64,000 bases of DNA from Clostridia bacterium (GCA_017507805.1 JAFWAC010000015.1:62001-126000); one strand, 5' to 3'; counted from the stretch's first letter, positions 47,133 through 57,086 are shown. Notes: a model not told the origin generated them from the letters alone. A program made the numbers and translations.

Positions 47133-48089
47133 ATGCATTATAAATTGAAAAGAACTGTTTTTGATTTTAGGCGGTGTCTTTGGCCGATTTTCAGGACGGC
47201 TCTTTTAATAGGTCTCGGGTACATCATTCTTTACCCAATTATGTATATGATCAGTATGAGCTTCAGAGGTGTAGAGGATTTATATAATCCAACGGTGAAT
47301 TGGGTGCCCATTCATTATACCTTTGATAATTTTAAGCGCGTTGTCGAGGGAATAGATTATTTCAGGGTCCTTACTAATACAGCCATCCTGAGTGTTGGTG
47401 TTTCGGTCATCTTGCTTCCCGCTTGTTCATTGGTGGCGTATAGTCTTGCAAGATTTCATTATCGGGGCAGGACGATTATATTGGCAGCGGTTCTTTTGAC
47501 CATCGTGGTTCCAATGGGCTTCTTTACCTCTGCACAGTTTTTGAATTTTAGTCATTTTTCTATGTTCGGTATCTTGGATATGGTTAATGCTTTTTCCGGA
47601 AAAAACTTTAGCATTAATTTGATAGATTCTCTTGCGTCCTTCTTTGTTCCGGCAGCTTTAGGAATAGGTGTGCGAAGCGGACTTTATATTTATATTCTTA
47701 TGCAAACATTTAAAGGTCTGCCAAAAGAGCTTGAGGAAGCGGCATATATTGATGGTTGCGGATTTATTAAAACATTTACCAAGATTATCATTCCAAGCTC
47801 GGTGCCATCGTTTGTAACGGTATTTTTGTTTTCGCTTGTATGGCATTGGAACGATTATCAGCTTTCATCGATGTTTATGCCAAATCATCGCACACTTGCG
47901 TCATCAATTAAGAGCTTGGGCAGTATATTATACGGCGCAATAGATCCATCGGTTTTGATTGATTCGAAGCAATCTGTTCTTGATAACCAAGTGGCGTGTC
48001 TGTTGTTGATTGTTCCGTTGCTTGTGATATATCTTTTCACACAACGGTTCTTTACAGACAGTATTGAGCGTACCGGTCTTGTAGAATAA
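47133..48089 (+). CDS. second sugar ABC transporter permease, MalG-type
   Basis: The 318 residues have six membrane helices. The loop LPKELEEAAYIDGCGFIKTFTK and the upstream LYIYILMQTFKG mark the MalG-like partner. I chose the ATG at 47133, 11 bp after the previous stop and preceded by GGGGTG; the longer open frame overlaps the preceding permease gene by 85 bp and is unlikely. A stretch of about 35 residues before the conserved loop (MVNAFSGKNFSINLIDS) is longer than usual. Confidence 0.88.
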   Translation: MHYKLKRTVFDFRRCLWPIFRTALLIGLGYIILYPIMYMISMSFRGVEDLYNPTVNWVPIHYTFDNFKRVVEGIDYFRVLTNTAILSVGVSVILLPACSLVAYSLARFHYRGRTIILAAVLLTIVVPMGFFTSAQFLNFSHFSMFGILDMVNAFSGKNFSINLIDSLASFFVPAALGIGVRSGLYIYILMQTFKGLPKELEEAAYIDGCGFIKTFTKIIIPSSVPSFVTVFLFSLVWHWNDYQLSSMFMPNHRTLASSIKSLGSILYGAIDPSVLIDSKQSVLDNQVACLLLIVPLLVIYLFTQRFFTDSIERTGLVE

Positions 48090-48107
48090 TATAAGGGGGT
48101 TGAAAAA

Positions 48108-49334
48108 ATGAATGTAATTGAATCTTACGACTATAAAAGCCATCCTGCAAATATAGGTATGGATTTTGAGTTTTGTGAGAAAATTTCCGAAAAAGTATTG
48201 AAAAATTATCTTTCCCGTGCGGTGACTATGGCGTTTGAGACGGGAGAAGCCATAAACGACAACAGTACAGAATATATAAGATTTATACTTAATGTCGGGG
48301 CAAAATTTATTGGGCGATTAACTGCTCCATGGGTTGTAAGCATGGCTGAATTAGCCGAGCATGACGGACAAAAAAGATTTATCGAAAAATTACACACTTA
48401 CGATCCCGATATTATCTGTGAAGCTTGTATTTTCGAAAATACTACCGATAAAATTAATGAAATTTCTATTCCGAACTGGGTTTTTGAGGCATTCAATATG
48501 AAAATTGAAAAAAGAAATTTCAATCAGGAGCTTATGCTTTTCCCCGATGGAAGATTAAAAAATATTTTTGGTGAAGGTAGTCCTCCGGATATAACACAAA
48601 CCGAAACACAATTATTCTTTTATTGGAGAGCATGCACCTTAATCAATTTGGGTTATGAAGCTTTGCATATGGGACAGGTTAATATGATAGCAGAGACGGA
48701 TGAAAATTTCACTTGCTTCACCAAAGTTTTCGATATGATAAGAGAATATGCTAAGACTCATTCTCGCCGCAAGATGGTGCTTATTAACGGTCACACCCAC
48801 GGAATGTATAATTCAAGGGGAGAATTGCTTTATGATTTTCACGAATGGCCTTCAAGATGCATCGAACCCGAGGGAAGTGTTCAGCACACACCCGAGGAAG
48901 ATAAGCAGGATATGATTTTTGGAATAAATTCTTATCCTGTAAATGATTGGCGTGCAGGAATTTACGGAAAAAGTATGGGCGGCAAGACACCGTCAGGCTG
49001 GGAATGTGAAAGCTTGCCTTATTTAGTTGAGCTTGATAATGCCGGTGGATTTAATCCGGAGACGCGCGATAAACCGACTTTTTCATGGTATACCTCTTGG
49101 GGATACGATGAAATTAGTTGGTTCGCAAATCAAAAAGCCGAATTCCGTAGGGAATGGTTAAAATATGCTTATTCTTGGGTTCGTGATAATGACGAGCCGG
49201 GGCATTTTGAGCTTCCTGCACGCAGATTGGCAAGGGTTATATTCAACGGCAGAGACACATGGATGTATTATGCAGGTCGTGATGATTATGGCGACGAATA
49301 TATCATTCGTGAGATCTTTATAGAGAATAATTAG
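48108..49334 (+). CDS. cytoplasmic single-domain member of the unrecognised candidate glycosidase family
   Basis: The 408 residues have no signal peptide and consist almost only of the domain shared with the proteins at 28624 and 33716. Invariant blocks include NYLSRAVT, GAKFIGR, ICEACIFEN, TETQLFFYWRACT, GYEALHMGQ, RRKMVLINGHTHG, KTPSGWECESLPYLVELDNA and YDEISWFANQ. The presence of an intracellular copy between permease and alpha-mannosidase genes suggests it acts on imported oligosaccharides while its two relatives act outside. No known family is recognised. Shine-Dalgarno AGGGGG. Confidence 0.72.
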   Translation: MNVIESYDYKSHPANIGMDFEFCEKISEKVLKNYLSRAVTMAFETGEAINDNSTEYIRFILNVGAKFIGRLTAPWVVSMAELAEHDGQKRFIEKLHTYDPDIICEACIFENTTDKINEISIPNWVFEAFNMKIEKRNFNQELMLFPDGRLKNIFGEGSPPDITQTETQLFFYWRACTLINLGYEALHMGQVNMIAETDENFTCFTKVFDMIREYAKTHSRRKMVLINGHTHGMYNSRGELLYDFHEWPSRCIEPEGSVQHTPEEDKQDMIFGINSYPVNDWRAGIYGKSMGGKTPSGWECESLPYLVELDNAGGFNPETRDKPTFSWYTSWGYDEISWFANQKAEFRREWLKYAYSWVRDNDEPGHFELPARRLARVIFNGRDTWMYYAGRDDYGDEYIIREIFIENN

Positions 49335-49379
49335 TTTTAATTGTAAGTATAATAATATTTATTCATTTTGGGGTGAATT

Positions 49380-51980
49380 ATGAAAATACATTTCTTTTCT
49401 TCGAGTCATTGGGATAGGGAATGGTATATGCCATATCAGGCTTTCCGTATGCGCTTGGTAAATATGATAAATAAAATGCTTGAAATCCTTGAAACGAATG
49501 AGGAATTTGATACTTTTTATATGGATGGGCAAACTGTTGTTTTGGAGGATTATCTCGAAATATATCCGGAAAACAGGGGCAGAATTGAAAATCTGATAAA
49601 AAAAGGAAAGCTTGTTGTCGGCCCGTGGTATGTTATGCCCGATGAGATGCTTTTATCGGGAGAAAGCTATATTAAAAACCTCCAAAAAGGATTTAAAATT
49701 GCTCGCTCATTTGGAGCTGAGCCTATGAAGTTCGGTTATCTGTGTGATATGTTTGGACATAATGCGCAAATGCCGCAAATTTTGAAGGGGATGGGCATAG
49801 ATAATGCTCTTTTAGGTAGAGGAGCAAATGATCATACTACACCTATGCATTTCGTATGGGAGGGTATCAGCGGGGACGGTGTGGTTACATTTAAACTGCA
49901 AGACTCAGCAGGCTATGGCGCTTTCCAAATTAAGGTTTTAAGACCTTTGAGCAATACGGACTATACAGAAGAACAAGTAAGAAATAACCTGAAGGGTTAT
50001 ATTGACGAGGAAATTGAGCGCGCAAATATTCCGATACTTCTCTTAACAGACGGTGACGATCATGCATATTGTAGAGCAGACACGGCATATTATCTCGATA
50101 TGATAAGAGAGCTGTATCCTGAAGCAGAGGTTGTTCATGGTAAAATGGATGAGTTTTGTGAGGAAATTAATGCGTTTGAAGCAGAGCTTCCCTGTAGATT
50201 GGGAGAAATTATTGAGCCGACCAAAAAGGTTGCGGATTATTCTTTTTTACTTACAAATTGCCTATCGAGCAGATACCCCATAAAAAAGAAAAATGACGAA
50301 ATGCAGACTATGCTTGAAAAGGTAATAGAGCCTTTATATGTATTGGGTAAAATTGATAATACATATCGTTTCATTGACCTTGCCAATACATATTTGCTTA
50401 AAAACCATGCGCACGATACTATCTGTGGCTGCAGTATTGATGAGGTTCATAGAGATATGATGACTCGCCTCGGACAGGCGGAAGCTATTTGCGCTCAGCT
50501 TTTTAATGGATATTGGGATTCTCGCCACAAAGAAAAAGCTACCGAAAATATTGCGGTAGAAATTTTGAATCCATTACCTTATAATGACACGCGCACGGTT
50601 GAGGTTGAAATTTTCTTCCCTCGGAATTGGCCAACAAAATTCGCCGAGCATTTTGGCTATGAATGGACTAATAGCTTTAAGCTATATGATGAAAACGAAA
50701 ATGAAATTCCTTATGGAATCAGTGCAGTTAAGAAGAATAGTATGAGGCGGTATCATGACGTGACATTCTGTGTTTATGATGTGTATACTGTTACCTTTGA
50801 GGCGGAACTTAAGGCGATGAAAGCAAATCGCTTTATAGTTAAGCCTTGTAGCACTGCTCAACGCTATTTGGATGTAATGAATGCTGATGAGAATTCTGCA
50901 GAAAATGAGTTCCTCAAAATAAGCTTTGATGCAAGAGGTCTCCTCAATATTAAGGATAAGATAAATAATAGAGAGTATACAGGACTTCTTGAAACGGTGG
51001 ATAATTGTGAAATAGGGGATGGCTGGAATCACGGCAGTTGTATAAATGATTATACTGTTTCTAACACATTGGAAAGCATCACCATAAAAGAAAAGAGTTA
51101 TGCTCGCACTGCTTTTGAAGTCACACAAAAGCTCGTATTACCTCAAAGAGTATTGAGAACAGAACACGGTATAGTGAGAGACGATGTTAAAAAAGAGCTT
51201 TTTGTTATTCATACTGTTTCGCTTGGCAGAAATGCAAGGTATGTCGATATCAAAACTAAAGTGATAAATAATGTTAAGGATCATAGGCTTCGTCTTAAAA
51301 TGCCTACGGGTATCGAAGCCGATACATATTTTGTAAATGGTCCGTTTTGTTTTGTTGAAAGGGAAAATGGTGTTGATATTTCCACTCAGGATTGGAAAGA
51401 AAGGTCATTGCAGGAAAAACAAACGGCTGGTATTGTTTATGTGAAAGATAAAAAGTCGGGATTCAGTTTTATTTCTAAATCGGGCTTGCATGAGTGTGGT
51501 GTTACAGAAAATAACGATATTTATATAACTTTGATGAGATGTTTTTCAAGAGTGCATTTGCACGACGGTATGCCGGATGCTCAGCTGCAAGGCGAACAAG
51601 AATATAGATATATCATAATGCCTACAAGCGCTGATACATCCTTTGCACAGTTGCAACGCAGACAGGATTTCCTTCAAACTGACGGTATTTACAGCAATGC
51701 AATATCGGTTGAACTTGAAAATGAAAATTCTGATATTATGCTTTCGGGTGAAAATATTGTATATAGCACCTTGGTGGCAAGGGAAGATTATAATGAGCTT
51801 AGAATTTATAATGCATCATACGATACATCAAGCGCAAAAATAGACTTCGCTCAAAATATCAGTGAAGCGTGTTTGGTAAACTTAGATGGTGAAATCAAAG
51901 AAAAGCTCACCGTAAATAACAATTCAATTTCATTAGACCTTACCAAATGGCAGATTGCGACTATAAGATATAAATATTGA
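49380..51980 (+). CDS. GH38 alpha-mannosidase
   Basis: The 866 residues are cytoplasmic. The zinc-binding H10/D12 lie in SSHWDREWYM, the nucleophile D123 in YLCDMFGHNAQMP and a further zinc His in NHAHDTICGCS (H343/H345). The middle helical bundle (EVHRDMMTRLGQAEAI) and the C-terminal beta domains match bacterial GH38 enzymes that trim alpha-mannose from small oligosaccharides or glycan fragments. Substrates of the locus therefore probably contain alpha-mannose. It is in the long operon, 45 bp after the previous gene. Confidence 0.92.
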   Translation: MKIHFFSSSHWDREWYMPYQAFRMRLVNMINKMLEILETNEEFDTFYMDGQTVVLEDYLEIYPENRGRIENLIKKGKLVVGPWYVMPDEMLLSGESYIKNLQKGFKIARSFGAEPMKFGYLCDMFGHNAQMPQILKGMGIDNALLGRGANDHTTPMHFVWEGISGDGVVTFKLQDSAGYGAFQIKVLRPLSNTDYTEEQVRNNLKGYIDEEIERANIPILLLTDGDDHAYCRADTAYYLDMIRELYPEAEVVHGKMDEFCEEINAFEAELPCRLGEIIEPTKKVADYSFLLTNCLSSRYPIKKKNDEMQTMLEKVIEPLYVLGKIDNTYRFIDLANTYLLKNHAHDTICGCSIDEVHRDMMTRLGQAEAICAQLFNGYWDSRHKEKATENIAVEILNPLPYNDTRTVEVEIFFPRNWPTKFAEHFGYEWTNSFKLYDENENEIPYGISAVKKNSMRRYHDVTFCVYDVYTVTFEAELKAMKANRFIVKPCSTAQRYLDVMNADENSAENEFLKISFDARGLLNIKDKINNREYTGLLETVDNCEIGDGWNHGSCINDYTVSNTLESITIKEKSYARTAFEVTQKLVLPQRVLRTEHGIVRDDVKKELFVIHTVSLGRNARYVDIKTKVINNVKDHRLRLKMPTGIEADTYFVNGPFCFVERENGVDISTQDWKERSLQEKQTAGIVYVKDKKSGFSFISKSGLHECGVTENNDIYITLMRCFSRVHLHDGMPDAQLQGEQEYRYIIMPTSADTSFAQLQRRQDFLQTDGIYSNAISVELENENSDIMLSGENIVYSTLVAREDYNELRIYNASYDTSSAKIDFAQNISEACLVNLDGEIKEKLTVNNNSISLDLTKWQIATIRYKY

Positions 51981-52111
51981 TTTAATGATTGTGCTTATGG
52001 TAGTTTGAAATGAAGAATTTAAGTATACCGACAAAATGAAGTATACTAAAATAATGGGCTTGAATTTTTGAGGGAAAAGCGGTGTGAAATCACTTGCAAA
52101 AGAGGGAGCGT

Positions 52112-54832
52112 ATGGATTTTAAAAATGTGCCTAAAAAGTATAGACCGATTCCTTTTTGGTCTTGGAATGAGAAGCTGCAGGTCGAGGAAACTAAACTGCA
52201 AATAAGCCAAATGAATGAAGTCGGTTTCGGCGGTTACTTTATGCACGCAAGAGGTGGTCTCGAAACCGAATATATAGGCGAAGAGTGGTTTGATAATATT
52301 TCTGCCGGTGTAGAAATGGGCAAAAAGCTCGGTATGAAGCCTTGGGCTTATGACGAAAATGGTTGGCCGAGTGGCTTTGGTAACGGTATTGTCAACGGAA
52401 AAGGAATAAAGTTTCAGCAAAAACACCTTTGTTACGAAAAGGGAGAAAAGCAGACCAAATCTACCATCGCCAATATAGATGGGTATCATTATTATTATGA
52501 AGTCAATCCTTTTTATGTGGATCTTTTGGATAGTGAAGTAACCAAGACTTTTCTTGAAGAAATATATGCGCCTTATTATGAAAAATACGGTAATGATATT
52601 GAAGGCTTTTTCACTGATGAGCCTCAACTTTCAAGAAACTATATACCGTGGAGTTTTGTACTCGAACCCGAATTCAAGAGGGAATATGGTGAGGATTTAA
52701 TATCTGTGCTTCCACAGCTTTTCTTTTCAACGGGCGATTATATGAAAACAAGAATAAAGTTTTGGCGCCTTGTTACCAAGCTTTTTTCTAATAGTTTCAT
52801 AAAACAGATTTATGATTGGTGCGATGAGCGAGGCTTGAAGTTTACAGGACATATGGTAAATGAGGATGATATGTGGGGCCAACTGCCGACAAACGGAACG
52901 GTTATGCCAAATTATAGATTTTTCCATATTCCCGGTATGGATTGTCTTGGACGCCAAAAAATATCAAAGACCACAATTTATCAGCTCACATCGGTTGCTG
53001 AGCAGTTCGGAAAGGAGCAGGTTTTATCCGAAACTTTTGCTTTAACGGGATGGAATGTGGATTTTGAGGAATTGAAGGCAATGTATGAATGGCAGATGGT
53101 CAGGGGTGTTAATCTGTTATGCACACATCTTTCGGCATACAGTATCAGAGGTATCAGGAAAAGAGACTTTCCCGCCTTCTTTTCATATCAGGAGCCTTGG
53201 TGGGATAAGCTCAATGTATTTATTGATTCGATGAGCCGAATTGGTATGCTTTTGGCGAAAGGAAAATGCACATGTGATACACTGCTTATTCACCCTCAAA
53301 CTACTGCTTGGGCATATTTTAACTTTGGACACTATGAAATAATTAGAGAATACAATAATAAGTTTAACAGCGTTATCAATGAGCTTGAAAATAAACACAT
53401 TCGTTTCCATTTGGGAGATGAGCTGATTATTGAAGAAAACGCAAGGGTAGAGGGTAATAAATTTATAATTGGAAATCAGGCATATTCCACTATTGTTTTA
53501 CCGCCGCATCTTGTTTTATTTGATTCCACCAAAAGCTTGCTTGAAGAATTTAAAAATAACGGCGGCTTAGTTATAGAAGATGTAAATGAAATCGAGAACG
53601 ATAAGAGTATTGTTGATGATGAAAGAATCGTTTACACTAAGCGTAGCTTTGATGATTTTGATGTATATTATTTTGTAAATACAAAGAACGAAAAGGTTCA
53701 CGCCAATGTTTTAAAGGGTACACACACCCTGAATATTATAACGGGCGAGAAAGAACCGTTCGGCCAAGAAAATGTATTTGAACCCTCCGGAAGTCTTGTT
53801 GTGTTGGATTACCGGTGTGAATTTCCAAGTGTTGCAGAGGAAAAAGCAGAATATAAAAAAATTGACCTTAGCGGTCAATGGGATATTACCGAATATGAAT
53901 ATAACGCAATAACCTTAGATAAATGTGATTATTCGTTTGACAGTGAGGTAATCGAGAAAAACGGTCCCGTTATTTCAATTCAGGATAAGGCCTGCGCTTT
54001 AGGTCGCAAGGTAAGAATTGATATGAAATATACCGTAAAAGCCGAATATGTTCCGAATGAGGCATTTTTGGTTTGCGAAACACCTGAAATATTTGAGATT
54101 TCTGTAAACGGTAAAATGCTTCAGAAAAAGGAATGCGGCTATTACAGGGACAGAGCGTTTAAAAAGCTTAATTTGTCGGGTTATCTTAAAGAGGGCAATA
54201 ACGAAATTTTAGTTTCCTGCAATTTTGAACAGAGTGAAAAAACATATAAAAATCTTGAAAAAGCAAGGGAATTTGAAAGCGAAAAGAATAAGCTTACCTA
54301 TGATATGGAAATTGAAAGTATATATATCATAGGTGATTTTTCGGTTAAAACAGATGGCGAATTTACTGTTATTCCCAAAAATGCGGTAAGATATAAGGGC
54401 GATTTTGTTATAGCAGAGCCGAAAAGAAGCATTAAACTCCAAAACATAGAGCAACAAGGTTTCTCGTTCTTTAACGGAAAAATGGTGTTATCGAAAAACT
54501 TTGATTTGAAAAATGATAACTACAAAATTGAATTTAATACCAAACTTGCAACAGTAGTATCGGTAAAGGTGAACGGTAAACAGGCAGGAGACCTGCTTTG
54601 GAAACCATATAGCCTTGATATAACACCATATATAAAAGAGGGCGATAATAATATCGAAATCACCCTTGTATCGTCACTCAGAAACCTTTTGGGCCCTCAT
54701 CATATAGAAGAGGGTGAAAGCTATGATGTCACACCGGCAAGCTTTTTTAAAGAAGATACCATTTGGGGCACTTGGTTTAAAAAACCTTGGAACGATGATT
54801 ATTGTTTCGTGAATATCGGCTTAATAGAATAA
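52112..54832 (+). CDS. GH106-related glycosidase
   Basis: The 906 residues have no signal peptide. The N-terminal region RPIPFWSWNEKL, GFGGYFMHARGGL, YIGEEWF, PWAYDENGWPSGFGNG and DIEGFFTDEPQLSR is the pattern of the large family around alpha-L-rhamnosidase GH106. The Glu/Asp-rich FTDEPQL and YDENGWPSG segments lie at barrel strand ends. The C-terminal third has two beta-sandwich domains, the last with LWKPYSLDITPYIKEGDN. Actual substrate not determined. I prefer the ATG at 52112 (GAGG six bases before it) to the TTG at 52094. It is the last gene of the operon; no terminator was found after it. Confidence 0.72.
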   Translation: MDFKNVPKKYRPIPFWSWNEKLQVEETKLQISQMNEVGFGGYFMHARGGLETEYIGEEWFDNISAGVEMGKKLGMKPWAYDENGWPSGFGNGIVNGKGIKFQQKHLCYEKGEKQTKSTIANIDGYHYYYEVNPFYVDLLDSEVTKTFLEEIYAPYYEKYGNDIEGFFTDEPQLSRNYIPWSFVLEPEFKREYGEDLISVLPQLFFSTGDYMKTRIKFWRLVTKLFSNSFIKQIYDWCDERGLKFTGHMVNEDDMWGQLPTNGTVMPNYRFFHIPGMDCLGRQKISKTTIYQLTSVAEQFGKEQVLSETFALTGWNVDFEELKAMYEWQMVRGVNLLCTHLSAYSIRGIRKRDFPAFFSYQEPWWDKLNVFIDSMSRIGMLLAKGKCTCDTLLIHPQTTAWAYFNFGHYEIIREYNNKFNSVINELENKHIRFHLGDELIIEENARVEGNKFIIGNQAYSTIVLPPHLVLFDSTKSLLEEFKNNGGLVIEDVNEIENDKSIVDDERIVYTKRSFDDFDVYYFVNTKNEKVHANVLKGTHTLNIITGEKEPFGQENVFEPSGSLVVLDYRCEFPSVAEEKAEYKKIDLSGQWDITEYEYNAITLDKCDYSFDSEVIEKNGPVISIQDKACALGRKVRIDMKYTVKAEYVPNEAFLVCETPEIFEISVNGKMLQKKECGYYRDRAFKKLNLSGYLKEGNNEILVSCNFEQSEKTYKNLEKAREFESEKNKLTYDMEIESIYIIGDFSVKTDGEFTVIPKNAVRYKGDFVIAEPKRSIKLQNIEQQGFSFFNGKMVLSKNFDLKNDNYKIEFNTKLATVVSVKVNGKQAGDLLWKPYSLDITPYIKEGDNNIEITLVSSLRNLLGPHHIEEGESYDVTPASFFKEDTIWGTWFKKPWNDDYCFVNIGLIE

Positions 54833-54840
54833 TATAAGCA

Positions 54841-54990
54841 CAAAAAATATATGTGACGGTATTTGTCGGCGGTCAGCCGGTCCTCCAGCTGGCAGAAATC
54901 CTCCATAGCAAGCATTTTCGTTGCCTTGCTCGAACTCACATACGAAGCGAAGCCCTAATCCTGAATTATACCCGAAAAGGTATAAACATA
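54841..54990 (-). pseudogene. possible gene remnant, less AT-rich than its surroundings
   Basis: On the minus strand a short open stretch reads MLAMEDFCQLEDRLTADKYR in one frame, visibly less AT-rich than the flanks, with no start signal and no continuation. It looks like debris from another mobile element, but I do not recognise the parent. The rest of 54833-55218 holds two imperfect direct repeats of CCCGAAA-type sequence (near 54970 and 55011), AT-rich sequence and the promoter of the next gene. Confidence 0.25.
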
Positions 54991-55154
54991 TTTCAAAAAC
55001 AAAAAACAATCCCGAAAGGCTATAATAATTAAGCCTATTAAGAGCATATGACTATTAAATGGTATGATGTAGGTTTTCATAACTCATAGCCTTATCCTTG
55101 GCGTTTTTTTATGCCCTAATATGTAGTTCATTTAATAATTACAAGGGTTAACAG

Positions 55155-55183
55155 TTGAATTTTAAAATGATATATTGTATAAT
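55155..55183 (+). promoter_or_regulatory. promoter of the first HipA-like gene
   Basis: TTGAAT (55155-55160) and TATAAT (55178-55183) are separated by 17 bp, 35 bp before the start codon. Confidence 0.6.
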
Positions 55184-55218
55184 GTATTAAATACTAAAAA
55201 GGAAAGGAGAAGTGGTTT

Positions 55219-56253
55219 ATGAAGGATTTTGAGGTTTTAAGCCGTGATACGGTTGTAGCGATTTGGAAAGACAACAAACTTATAGTTTTAAATAATGATT
55301 TATTGCCGTTATATTTAAAACGCATAAGTAATGCTGAATCTTGGCTTGAAACAAGGGCTATTGACTCACACAGACCAAACTCTCGTTTGTTAAAAAAGGC
55401 TTTGAGACTTGCCGAAAAAGACGATGTTTCAACAGTACTTCATGTTAATGCCGCAACTATTACCGATACCTATTGGGTGCGTGAAATTGGCAGCAGTTTA
55501 AAATATGAAGACATCCGATTCACAAAAGACTATTTCTCCAATCTGGCACTTAGAGGACTATATTCAAGTTTTAATTCCGCGGCAAGACACAAGGATACTA
55601 AAACGCCTGAACTTACTAATATAGGCAGTTTTGAAAAGTGTTGGAAGCTGAAAGACGGAAAATGGTGGATTTATAAATCCGCTAACCAAAAAGAACAGTT
55701 CTCCGAACTTTTTATTTATGAGTTGGGTAAGGCATTCGGTATGAATATGGCACATTATGAAAAAGGTGTTAAATGTGTAAAATCACTTGATTTCACCGAT
55801 TACGCCAGCGTCATATTTGAACCGGCTTCATCCTTTATGGGCGATGAAGAAGATTACATTAAGGTTGTAGAGAAGTTAAAAGAACTTTGTCCTAAAGCAA
55901 TTCCCGATTATATTAAAATGATTTTCCTTGATACTATAACTGCTAACCCTGACAGACACACAGCAAACTTCGGTTTAATGCGTGACGCAAAAAATGGTGA
56001 ACTGTTAGGACTCGCACCAAATTTTGATAACAATATGGCTCTTATTGCTCGCGGTTATCCCACAAGCAAACCCGCAAACGACCTTTTAATCACACTCTTT
56101 AATGAACTAATGGATAATTTTCCTGAATATAAAAAGTTTTTGCCAAAAGTCACAGAGCAGATGATTATGAAAGTTATAAGCAAAATTAATATGAAGGTTA
56201 AGTCACAAGTAATTGTTGATTTTGTTATTAAGCGTTATCAAGCAATTAAATAA
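55219..56253 (+). CDS. HipA-like kinase-fold protein
   Basis: The 344 residues show the HipA-type catalytic loop TANPDRHTANFGLM followed by the metal-binding segment LAPNFDNNMAL. An ATP-binding Lys is plausible in WWIYKSANQKEQFSELF. The N-terminal 100 residues (TVLHVNAATITDTYWVR) lack the HipB-contact domain of classic HipA, and no HipB-type repressor gene is adjacent. HipA proteins phosphorylate host targets such as tRNA synthetases; the target here is unknown. The next gene, a SEC-C protein, starts six bases after the stop, so the pair is co-transcribed. It could be a toxin, a defence factor or an element-maintenance gene. Confidence 0.75.
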   Translation: MKDFEVLSRDTVVAIWKDNKLIVLNNDLLPLYLKRISNAESWLETRAIDSHRPNSRLLKKALRLAEKDDVSTVLHVNAATITDTYWVREIGSSLKYEDIRFTKDYFSNLALRGLYSSFNSAARHKDTKTPELTNIGSFEKCWKLKDGKWWIYKSANQKEQFSELFIYELGKAFGMNMAHYEKGVKCVKSLDFTDYASVIFEPASSFMGDEEDYIKVVEKLKELCPKAIPDYIKMIFLDTITANPDRHTANFGLMRDAKNGELLGLAPNFDNNMALIARGYPTSKPANDLLITLFNELMDNFPEYKKFLPKVTEQMIMKVISKINMKVKSQVIVDFVIKRYQAIK

Positions 56254-56258
56254 GAGAA

Positions 56259-57035
56259 ATGATTATGATGAAAGATTTAATATTAAGATATTTTGATGCA
56301 TTTTCAAATTTATACGGTATTATTCCGATGAAAAGAGCGTATCGTATTATCGAAAAACAAAATCCGGAATTGAACCTTACCAAAGAGCTGTTTGCGGAAA
56401 TTGTAAATGCCCTTGATTTTCCGGATAAATATTATGTTATCTGGAGCGAGGAAGAAGTATATGATGAAAATGCTGATGAAACGGATTTATTCGATAAAAT
56501 ATTGATTCCAGATTATATATTAACATTTGGCGATCCTGCGGATTACGAAAAACTCGTGTTTGAGCAAGGTGATAGACCTTTTTATGTGCCCGAAAAGGAT
56601 GAACTTCTAAAATATGAGGATGATTTTTATTACGAAAGAACTAAACATGTTGTTAATTTAGAAAACTATTTAAGGGATGATTTAGGACTGCGCAATTATA
56701 GAGGAATTGTTGAAGATTTTGCAGCAATGTTGAAAATTGACGATGATGAACCTGATGAGATAGTTGCAATGTTAAGAAGAATGGGAGCTCCGAAATTTAA
56801 AGAATTTTCAAGTAAAGAGCAGGCACATAAATTTTTTATGCTTTATACCAATTTGAGAAATCACACCCGAAAGCATACGCATAGAGGGCATACACCTTTT
56901 GAGCTTGATGATTGCTATACGGTAGATGGTATTATCGAAAACGGTATACTAACTAAAGTGAATACTTCAAGCAAAAACGGAAAATGTCCGTGCGGCAGCG
57001 GCAAGAAATATAAAAGATGCTGTGGCAGAGAGTGA
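56259..57035 (+). CDS. SEC-C motif protein
   Basis: The 258 residues end in a zinc-binding SEC-C motif, CPCGSGKKYKRCC. The rest is largely helical and acidic (EEEVYDENADETDLFDKILI) with no other domain I recognise. SEC-C motifs occur in SecA and in many small proteins of mobile and defence loci as metal-binding adaptors. Co-transcription with the HipA-like gene suggests a partner or regulator. The start is one of several ATGs clustered at 56259-56270; the first is given. Confidence 0.7.
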   Translation: MIMMKDLILRYFDAFSNLYGIIPMKRAYRIIEKQNPELNLTKELFAEIVNALDFPDKYYVIWSEEEVYDENADETDLFDKILIPDYILTFGDPADYEKLVFEQGDRPFYVPEKDELLKYEDDFYYERTKHVVNLENYLRDDLGLRNYRGIVEDFAAMLKIDDDEPDEIVAMLRRMGAPKFKEFSSKEQAHKFFMLYTNLRNHTRKHTHRGHTPFELDDCYTVDGIIENGILTKVNTSSKNGKCPCGSGKKYKRCCGRE

Positions 57036-57086
57036 ACAAAAAATAAGAGTATAAATGCATTTAAAGAATAAGTCGTTCACAGAAAA

